DNA of 64,000 nt from UMGS172 sp045636945. Lineage in GTDB: Bacteria > Bacillota > Clostridia > Oscillospirales > Acutalibacteraceae. The notes beneath the pieces were generated by a model. It was not told the DNA's origin. It saw nothing but the letters and a program-made list of their open reading frames with translations, and searched no databases. The stretch covers positions 1 to 64,000 of the forward strand of contig JAZTYO010000019.1 of the NCBI GenBank assembly GCA_045636945.1, written 5' to 3'. Position numbers and translations under genes: made by a program. Positions 58,095 to 64,000 of the stretch are shown one piece after another (position 1 is the stretch's first letter; the number at the start of each line of letters is the position of its first letter).

Positions 58095-61012
58095 GATAAT
58101 TTAATTTTAGCAATCAAAGCCGATATTGCAGCAAAGAAAAGCTGGAATCCTGACAGTGTGAGAGAGTTGACAAGGTTGGTCTTGCCGGAAATTCCAAGAT
58201 ATACCGTAAGAACAACTCCCAAAACTGCAGCAATAATCATAATTGCGGTAAGAATAGCATATATGCCTTTAAGCTTGATGGATGCAGTAACAGCCGAAAA
58301 GAAGCCACAAACATTCTTGCCGAACGAAGTAGGTGCCGAGGTCGTTTCAACCGAGGCCGAGGTACGCTCATAGCTGACACGTCCGTTGTGGTTCATAACC
58401 TTCAGCGCATCATCGGGAAGTCCGAAATAATCACATATCATAGCCTCGGTGGTGTTGGGGTCCTTGGGGTCGACAACAACGGTCATACCAGTATTGCAAA
58501 GCAACTGTAGTTCGTGTGCAACTTCGGGGTCGGTATCATACTGAACAATGAACAAAAGGCAGGGAACACCGTCAACTGCAATATAAACAGGGAAGTAGCC
58601 TGCTTTGAGTATCTTTTGGTCGACCGATGCAGGAGGTACTGCAATATTATGACCCTGCATAAGGTTGCGGTTGCCGATAAGAATGGTTTTTTCACCAATC
58701 CAACCCGATACGCCCATTTTGTCCTCGTACTGAACGCCATTGACCTTGGGAAGGGCGTTACCTTGAGTATTGCCCAAAATTTCAAGGAATATTGCGCTTA
58801 AAGGACTGTTTGCGGCAATAGCAACTGCAGCAGCATCAACAAGAGTTTTTCCGATCTCGTTTTCACCAAGGGTTTTCATATTGTACAGTCTGACCGAGCC
58901 CTCAGGGAAGAGGTCAGAGGAGTTTACTGCAACAAGGTTGGCAAGGTTAAGCTCGTAAGCACCCTTGTAGCCTGCAAGCATTGCGTCATATCCCGACAGC
59001 TTTTTGCTTACGAGATACATAGGAAGCTCGCAGATTAGTGCGGTACAGGCAGGCCATACACAGCAAAGCAATGCCGAAACAATAGAAAGTCCCGAGCCGA
59101 TGCCTAGGAAATAGCTTACAACAATACCGACGACAAGTGCAATACCTGCCGAAATAGCCAACAGGGTCTTAATCTTGCGGTCAAAAGGACTGTCGTATCC
59201 GCAATTTTTGAGATAATCGCGGATGTTTACGGCTTTGCGGTCACAAAGAACAAGTGCCTCACCCTCGACAGCCCTCGATGAAATAACCTTGGCGTTGTTA
59301 CCGCTTACCGAAACAACGGCGCGTTTTTCTTCCGAGGTGGCAATTATTTCAAGACCTCTGAGGATTCTCCACGACTTCATAAAACGTGCAAGTCGGTTTA
59401 CAAACAGCATAACTCCAGCTGCGGCGGCAAATCCACCTAACTTACCATCAAACACAAAGGCTGAGAGTCCGCTTTCGATAAGCATAACGGTGGATGCTAT
59501 AGCAACAAGCGAGTCAAACTTCGGACGAAGTTTGAAAAGATTTTTGAAATCAGCAAAAACGTCGTTATTAATAATAACGGTAGCGGCAAGAAGAATGAGC
59601 TCTATTACCGCGACGGTAAAGCCAGACAAAACAGAGGTCGGCAAGGCCGAAACAATAAGCATAAAAAGGGTCAATACGCCGGTGAATATCAGCGACGACT
59701 TGTTCTTGGACTTTTCCTCCATAAGCTTGGCGCGAAGACGTGCGGAATCGTTGAGATTCTTGTAATCGTCAATACCGTCAAGCTCTGGGTCGGAGGTTTC
59801 ATAGTAGGGAAGGTCCTCAAAGAAATCGTCATCATCGTGGAAATCGCTGTCGGGAGTAAATCTTTCCGAGTCGAATTCATCATCGGCTTTCTGAGCGATG
59901 ATATCGCCTAAACCACCGAACATAACAGTTTTGTCGTCGGCAACAATGGTATCCTGTGATACTTTTGGTGCGCGTATAAACTGTGTAGCCTCGATATCAC
60001 CCTCAGGAGTGTGTTGGAGAACTGCGCCACGGACTATCTTGCCGTAAATACGAACATCCTCATCACCCACACGTCGGCCACCCGTTGTATGCATAATGTC
60101 GGAACTGGAGTCAGAAGGAATAACCTCGACCTCGACCTTAATACCTTCGTCGGTATCAGTTTCCCCAACCGTCGGTTGAGGCATTTCTTCACTAAACGTA
60201 TAAGTGAGCTCTGCATCATCTTCAACTACAGGTGATGCAGATTCTTTTACAACAGGTTTGTCTTTAGCATCGGGAGAGTTATCAGAAGTTTCGGCAACCG
60301 CCTCTACCACCTTTTCGGAGGTGGGCTTGTCCGAACGTCCGTCAGAGGTTTCACCGCGGAGCATTCTGATAATATCGTCAACCGAACGTGATTCAGCCTT
60401 TACTTCCTCTTGCTTCTCTTCATCTACAACAGGCTTAACTTCCTGCTTTACAGGTTCAGCAGGCTTATGTTCAACAGGTTTACGCTCCTTGGGAGCACCC
60501 TCTTGAGTCGCCTTTTCAACGGCAATACGGCAACGCTCAAGAAAAGCATCGGTAGAAGCCGAATGTTTTGCAACAGATGGTGTGGCCGAGGGGGTGACAG
60601 CAGGTGCATCAACCGATACCGTTTGAGAAACTATGTCTTCAGCAGGGGCCGTGGGCTTCTGCGACATTACGTCGTCGGCCTTTACAGTTTTGGTTTCGGC
60701 TGGCGCCGTTGCCCAGGAAGGCACGTAATCGTCCTCAATAGCAGTAGCAATATTCTGTTGCTCGCGTTCCTTCATACGTTGATATACCGAGTCGGGTTTG
60801 GGATGAGAGGTCATCGGTATCTCCTCGGCACGGCTGTTTGTAACCTCGTTGGCGGTCAAAGCATGCGGTGCAAAGGCACTGTTTTGACCAATGCGGTGCG
60901 CACCTACTCTTTTTTCGCCTGCGGGTATTATAATATCGTCATCATCGCTGAAGAGATTGTCGTTATGTAAGCTTTCAAACTCGTCAGCCTTTTTCTTTCC
61001 GAAAATTCCCAT
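58091..61012 (-). CDS. P-type-ATPase-like pseudoenzyme with long disordered N-terminus
   Basis: A 973-residue protein. Residues 1-435 are charged, low-complexity and rich in Glu, Asp, Pro and Ser, with no recognised domain. After this lies a P-type ATPase fold: helices from about 438, an A-domain remnant (VEGEA near 581), helices near 610-670, and P/N-domain remnants (GVSGWIGEKTILIGN near 765; VYIAVDGVPCLLFIV). The phosphorylation motif DKTGT is absent: the matching stretch is VNSSDLFPEG, with Asn697 where the Asp should be. TGDN is replaced by VDPKDPNT, and the GDGxND hinge is missing. The frame is complete and in an operon, so it is a conserved-looking pseudoenzyme rather than decay. Function unknown. 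Confidence 0.7.
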   Translation of the reverse strand: MGIFGKKKADEFESLHNDNLFSDDDDIIIPAGEKRVGAHRIGQNSAFAPHALTANEVTNSRAEEIPMTSHPKPDSVYQRMKEREQQNIATAIEDDYVPSWATAPAETKTVKADDVMSQKPTAPAEDIVSQTVSVDAPAVTPSATPSVAKHSASTDAFLERCRIAVEKATQEGAPKERKPVEHKPAEPVKQEVKPVVDEEKQEEVKAESRSVDDIIRMLRGETSDGRSDKPTSEKVVEAVAETSDNSPDAKDKPVVKESASPVVEDDAELTYTFSEEMPQPTVGETDTDEGIKVEVEVIPSDSSSDIMHTTGGRRVGDEDVRIYGKIVRGAVLQHTPEGDIEATQFIRAPKVSQDTIVADDKTVMFGGLGDIIAQKADDEFDSERFTPDSDFHDDDDFFEDLPYYETSDPELDGIDDYKNLNDSARLRAKLMEEKSKNKSSLIFTGVLTLFMLIVSALPTSVLSGFTVAVIELILLAATVIINNDVFADFKNLFKLRPKFDSLVAIASTVMLIESGLSAFVFDGKLGGFAAAAGVMLFVNRLARFMKSWRILRGLEIIATSEEKRAVVSVSGNNAKVISSRAVEGEALVLCDRKAVNIRDYLKNCGYDSPFDRKIKTLLAISAGIALVVGIVVSYFLGIGSGLSIVSALLCCVWPACTALICELPMYLVSKKLSGYDAMLAGYKGAYELNLANLVAVNSSDLFPEGSVRLYNMKTLGENEIGKTLVDAAAVAIAANSPLSAIFLEILGNTQGNALPKVNGVQYEDKMGVSGWIGEKTILIGNRNLMQGHNIAVPPASVDQKILKAGYFPVYIAVDGVPCLLFIVQYDTDPEVAHELQLLCNTGMTVVVDPKDPNTTEAMICDYFGLPDDALKVMNHNGRVSYERTSASVETTSAPTSFGKNVCGFFSAVTASIKLKGIYAILTAIMIIAAVLGVVLTVYLGISGKTNLVNSLTLSGFQLFFAAISALIAKIKLS

Positions 61013-61025
61013 ATTCCAAACTCCC

Positions 61026-61832
61026 TTAATTGTTGGCTTTTATGTTTTGTTTCTGTCTTGCGGCTTCATACATCAGTACTCCGGCAGCAACCGAAGCGTT
61101 CAAAGAATTTATCTTGCCCATCATAGGCATTGCAACGGTGACGTCACAGCTCTTTTTAACAAGTGCACTGACACCGCGGCCCTCCGAACCGATTACAAAA
61201 GCACAAGCGCCTCGGTAATCGACCGAGCACCAGTTTTCACCGTCCATATCGGCGGCATAGATCCAAAGACCTTTTTCTTTAAGCTCGTCGATGCAGGCGG
61301 TAACGTTGGTTACACGTGCAACACGCATATATTCCAATGCTCCTGCCGAAGCCTTGGCCACAACGGCATTCAAGGATGCACTGCGACGCTTGGGGATGAT
61401 TATTCCATGCACACCACAGGCCTCTGCGGTACGGATTATGGCACCAAGGTTATGTGGGTCCTCAATACCGTCGCAAATTATAATGAACGGAGCCTCGTTA
61501 CGTTCAGCGGCGCAGTTCAGTATATCGCTGACCTCACAGTATTCGTGAGAAGCAACCACCAATGCCACACCCTGATGTGAAGCACCGCCACTCATAAAGT
61601 CAAGCTTTTGGGGGGCAACCTCTTTAACGGGTATACCTCTTTCACGGCATTTTGCTACCAAGGCTCTGACCGAGCCGTTCATAGCACCGTGAGCTACCAA
61701 CAGTTTGTCGATTTCACGACCCGAGCGTAAAGCCTCGGTTACTGGGTTTCGACCGACGATAACGTCGGTAAAACGGGCATCCTCAGTAGCTTCTGCTTCA
61801 AAAACTTCTTCTTTTTCTCTAAAATCGGGCAT
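61026..61832 (-). CDS. rlmB: 23S rRNA (guanosine-2'-O-)-methyltransferase RlmB / TrmH family
   Basis: A 268-residue SPOUT methyltransferase. N-terminal substrate-binding domain (VIVGRNPVTEALRSGREIDKLLV), then SPOUT motifs NLGAIIRTAEACGVHGIIIPKRR, FVIGSEGRGVS and MMGKINSLNASVAAGVLMYE with the knotted SAM site. It methylates G2251 (E. coli numbering) of 23S rRNA, although TrmH-like relatives are hard to separate by eye. The start lies 2 bases after the HprK-like stop, and its stop 13 bases before the P-type-ATPase-like gene. Confidence 0.88.
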   Translation of the reverse strand: MPDFREKEEVFEAEATEDARFTDVIVGRNPVTEALRSGREIDKLLVAHGAMNGSVRALVAKCRERGIPVKEVAPQKLDFMSGGASHQGVALVVASHEYCEVSDILNCAAERNEAPFIIICDGIEDPHNLGAIIRTAEACGVHGIIIPKRRSASLNAVVAKASAGALEYMRVARVTNVTACIDELKEKGLWIYAADMDGENWCSVDYRGACAFVIGSEGRGVSALVKKSCDVTVAMPMMGKINSLNASVAAGVLMYEAARQKQNIKANN

Positions 61833-61834
61833 AA

Positions 61835-62560
61835 TTAGTTCCTTTTCTCATAATCGGTACCAGTTAAAGCCTCAAAAGAGGTTTTTACGGCATCCTCGGT
61901 CATATCACATTCAAGTACAAAAATCGGAGTTTGTCGGATGAATTTGTCCAAAAGGTCGGTCAGTATGTCAACGTTTTCGGGCCTTGACGGCAGTTGTGTC
62001 TGCCTCATAAGGAAGGGAATGGTTTCAAGCGGTGTTGCAGGTCGGATTTTATTATCGGTGCCTCTGTGAAGGAGCACTACACCGCCAACCGGTACCGAAA
62101 CGTCGGCGTTCTGGTCGGTTTTACCGCTCCAAGGTGTTCCTATAGCATAAAAATTGCCGTCAATAAGCTTAATTGCAGGCTTGTCATCATTTATCATCTC
62201 AACACCGTTGACATATTTTTGCCAAAGTGATGTATGGGTCGATTTTCCTGTTCCACTGTCAGCAGTAAATATGTAGGCCTTGCCGTCATAACTTATAGTT
62301 GAAGAATGAAGCAAAAATCCTCCGAACTTAAGAAGTCGGTAATAGAACATACAACCGGTTCCAAGATATTCAACGGCAGCAGGGCTCAACCGCGGATAAT
62401 CAGCCTTCATACGGTCAAGATTTTCCTGTGCAGGAACGATGACCATATCGGGCTCACCGTCAAAATCGGCACGGTATTTCTCGCTGCGTGAACGCAGCAT
62501 ATCACCGTTTACCTCCATTTCGACCTTGAGATCGGCTATCAGGTATTTACCGTAGCTCAT
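61835..62560 (-). CDS. HprK-related P-loop kinase
   Basis: A 241-residue protein with a Walker A of HPr kinase type (SGTGKST at residues 102-108 in ADSGTGKSTHTSLW) and NDDKPAI carrying the second Asp pair. Hydrophobic KFGGFLLHSSTI precedes the P-loop, as in HprK. There is no N-terminal HprK regulatory domain and no classical HprK signature tail. Small HprK-related proteins often accompany PqqD or peptide-modification genes, which are absent here. The ATG at 62560 has GGAGG upstream. First gene of a four-gene operon; substrate unknown. Confidence 0.72.
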   Translation of the reverse strand: MSYGKYLIADLKVEMEVNGDMLRSRSEKYRADFDGEPDMVIVPAQENLDRMKADYPRLSPAAVEYLGTGCMFYYRLLKFGGFLLHSSTISYDGKAYIFTADSGTGKSTHTSLWQKYVNGVEMINDDKPAIKLIDGNFYAIGTPWSGKTDQNADVSVPVGGVVLLHRGTDNKIRPATPLETIPFLMRQTQLPSRPENVDILTDLLDKFIRQTPIFVLECDMTEDAVKTSFEALTGTDYEKRN

Positions 62561-62617
62561 ACAAAACCTCCAAAAAAATTTGACATACTTAACCATTATT
62601 ACTCCATTATAATGTAT

Positions 62618-62646
62618 ATAATATATCTTTTCATAATAAATGTCAA
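62618..62646 (-). promoter_or_regulatory. Promoter of the HprK-like/RlmB/P-ATPase-like/ligase operon
   Basis: Minus strand: TTGACA (62641-62646), 17-base spacer, TATTAT (62618-62623), about 55 bases before the first ATG. Confidence 0.65.
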
Positions 62647-62767
62647 TGGATTTTCGGTTTTTACGTAATTTGGCAGGGAAAATAATGCAAACCTTTAATA
62701 AAATGCCGTTACTGTGTCAAAAATATCGGTGAAAGTCGGTTTATCCGACCGAGAAAGGATGATATTT

Positions 62768-63988
62768 TTGATAACTGCGATAAAAGGTTTTGAGGTTCTG
62801 GATTCAAGAGGCAACCCTACCGTTGCGGCAGAGGTAACGCTGTTTGATGGAAGCAGGGCAGTGGCTATTGCCCCTTCGGGAGCATCGACCGGTAAGTTTG
62901 AGGCCCACGAGCTTCGTGACGGTGGACATCGCTTTGGAGGGAAGGGAGTAACCAAGGCAGTCGAGAATATCAATAACATTATTGCACCTGCGCTACAAAA
63001 ACTCGGCACACTCAATCAGAAGCAGATTGACAATGAAATGATAAAACTTGACGGCTCTCTTAACAAAAACCGTTTGGGTGCCAACGCTATGCTTGCTGTG
63101 TCTATGGCTGTGGCCCGTGCTGCGGCAAGACATTACAGAATCCCGCTGTACCGTTATCTTGGTGGTATCAGCAGATTGCGATTACCGACCCCTATGATGA
63201 ATATTTTCAATGGCGGAGCCCATTCGACCAATAACATCGATATTCAGGAGTTTATGATTGTGCCGACCAACGGCAGTTTTTCTGACAAACTCAGAGCAGG
63301 TGTGGAGGTTTATCATGCGTTGGGTACTGTGCTTAAAGCATCAGGCAAGTCGACAGGAGTAGGGGATGAGGGTGGATTTTCACCCGACCTTCGCGATGAC
63401 CGAGAGGTTATAGAGTATATTATGAAGGGCATAAACACTGCGGGATACACAACAGATGATATCAAAATTGCTTTGGATGTGGCATCAAGCGAATGGTATA
63501 CCGAAGGAAAATATCGTTTGCCCAAATCAAACACCGTGCTGTCGTCACAGGAACTGACCGAGAAGATTAATACACTCACGAAGGATTATCCGATAATCTC
63601 GGTTGAGGACGGACTTGCCGAGGATGATTATTCAGGCTGGAAGGCTATAACGCAAAAATTGTCGGATAAAATTATGCTTGTAGGTGATGACTTGTTTGTC
63701 ACCAACCCCGAGCGTCTGACCGACGGAATAGAGCAGGGGATAGCAAATGCGGTGTTGGTCAAGCTGAATCAGATAGGGACGGTATCGGAAACGCTACAAG
63801 TTATTGAGATTGCCAACAAGGCCGGCTATGATTATATCATTTCTCACCGTTCGGGTGAGACCGAGGACACCTTCATTGCCGACCTTGCCGTTGGTGTTGG
63901 TGCAAAATATATAAAATCGGGTGCTCCTTGCCGTACCGACCGAACCTCAAAATACAACAGATTGCTGAAAATTGAGTCCGAGTTGTGA
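62768..63988 (+). CDS. eno: Enolase
   Basis: A 406-residue 2-phosphoglycerate dehydratase of glycolysis. IKGFEVLDSRGNPTV, ASTGKFEAHELRDG, GVGDEGGFSPD, SVEDGLAEDDYSGW, GDDLFVTNPERL, KLNQIGTVSETL and SHRSGETEDTFIADLAVG cover the metal and catalytic Lys sites. It is slightly shorter than the usual 420-430 residues, mainly in the loop between GGAHSTNN and QEFMIVP. I prefer TTG at 62768 as start, with AAAGGA 8 bases upstream; the ATG at 62759 overlaps that site. A small hairpin GTCGG/CCGAC (62735-62749) lies in the leader. The stop falls just inside the window. Confidence 0.95.
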   Translation: MITAIKGFEVLDSRGNPTVAAEVTLFDGSRAVAIAPSGASTGKFEAHELRDGGHRFGGKGVTKAVENINNIIAPALQKLGTLNQKQIDNEMIKLDGSLNKNRLGANAMLAVSMAVARAAARHYRIPLYRYLGGISRLRLPTPMMNIFNGGAHSTNNIDIQEFMIVPTNGSFSDKLRAGVEVYHALGTVLKASGKSTGVGDEGGFSPDLRDDREVIEYIMKGINTAGYTTDDIKIALDVASSEWYTEGKYRLPKSNTVLSSQELTEKINTLTKDYPIISVEDGLAEDDYSGWKAITQKLSDKIMLVGDDLFVTNPERLTDGIEQGIANAVLVKLNQIGTVSETLQVIEIANKAGYDYIISHRSGETEDTFIADLAVGVGAKYIKSGAPCRTDRTSKYNRLLKIESEL

Positions 63989-64000
63989 AAAACAGCTCGG

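Noticed and set aside
1..64000. tRNA or rRNA genes
   Set aside because: No cloverleaf with CCA-type ends, T-loop GTTCGAATC pattern or conserved rRNA stretches were seen on reading the intergenic regions.

Overview
The window reads as chromosome from a strictly anaerobic, spore-lineage member of the Bacillota, most likely class Clostridia, order Oscillospirales (inferred from gene content and family resemblance, not from a search). Supporting signs are a pyruvate:ferredoxin oxidoreductase, an rnfCDGEAB cluster preceded by a tiny 2[4Fe-4S] ferredoxin, a SpoIIQ-like M23 protein, the order rimP-nusA-ylxR-ylxQ-infB-rbfA-nrnA-truB-ribF, strong Shine-Dalgarno sites (often GAGGTG or GGAGG), and consensus sigma-A promoters (TTGACA-17-TATAAT type). 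Several genes appear to start at GTG or TTG.

Layout. 1-320: degraded 3' end of an IS3-type element. 0.4-7.6 kb: a CNNM/CorC-type membrane protein (minus), then a four-gene Gld-like ABC export cassette (ATPase, permease, GldG-like, DUF4340). 7.7-12.3 kb: an LTA-synthase-like enzyme with a hairpin-rich upstream region, a candidate small RNA, a SpoIIQ-like protein, an amidase and a flavin reductase. 12.4-14.8 kb: glycogen phosphorylase. 15.1-18.6 kb: CPBP protease, tadA, a small C39-like protein, ruvX and yebC. 18.7-24.4 kb: ferredoxin and the Rnf complex. 24.4-27.3 kb: rpsO and pnp, each with a structured leader. 27.4-29.2 kb: DUF6512 protein and MFS transporter (minus). 29.4-32.8 kb: secA and a DUF1643 gene. 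32.9-35.2 kb: a second LTA-synthase-like enzyme. 35.4-39.6 kb: ABC-F, HAD phosphatase, MATE. 39.8-43.3 kb: PFOR. 43.5-44.2 kb: lipoprotein. 44.3-47.6 kb (minus): DUF1836 regulator, NfeD-like, flotillin and a small membrane protein, behind a promoter that contains a perfect palindrome. 47.8-55.8 kb: translation/RNA superoperon. 55.8-56.9 kb: an intact IS30-type element. 56.9-62.6 kb (minus): HprK-like kinase, RlmB, a catalytically degenerate P-type-ATPase-like protein and an O-antigen-ligase-like protein. 62.8-64.0 kb: enolase.

How it fits together. Enolase and glycogen phosphorylase feed glycolysis, PFOR reduces ferredoxin, and the ferredoxin/Rnf pair can turn that reducing power into an ion gradient. 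Envelope functions recur: two sulfatase-fold polymer synthases, an O-antigen-ligase-like protein, amidase, flotillin/NfeD and SecA. The least explained items are the P-type-ATPase pseudoenzyme and its operon, the hairpin array at 9695-9900 next to a candidate sRNA, the Cys-rich tail on RnfE, and the palindromic operator before the DUF1836-flotillin operon. No tRNA, rRNA, CRISPR array or prophage was seen.
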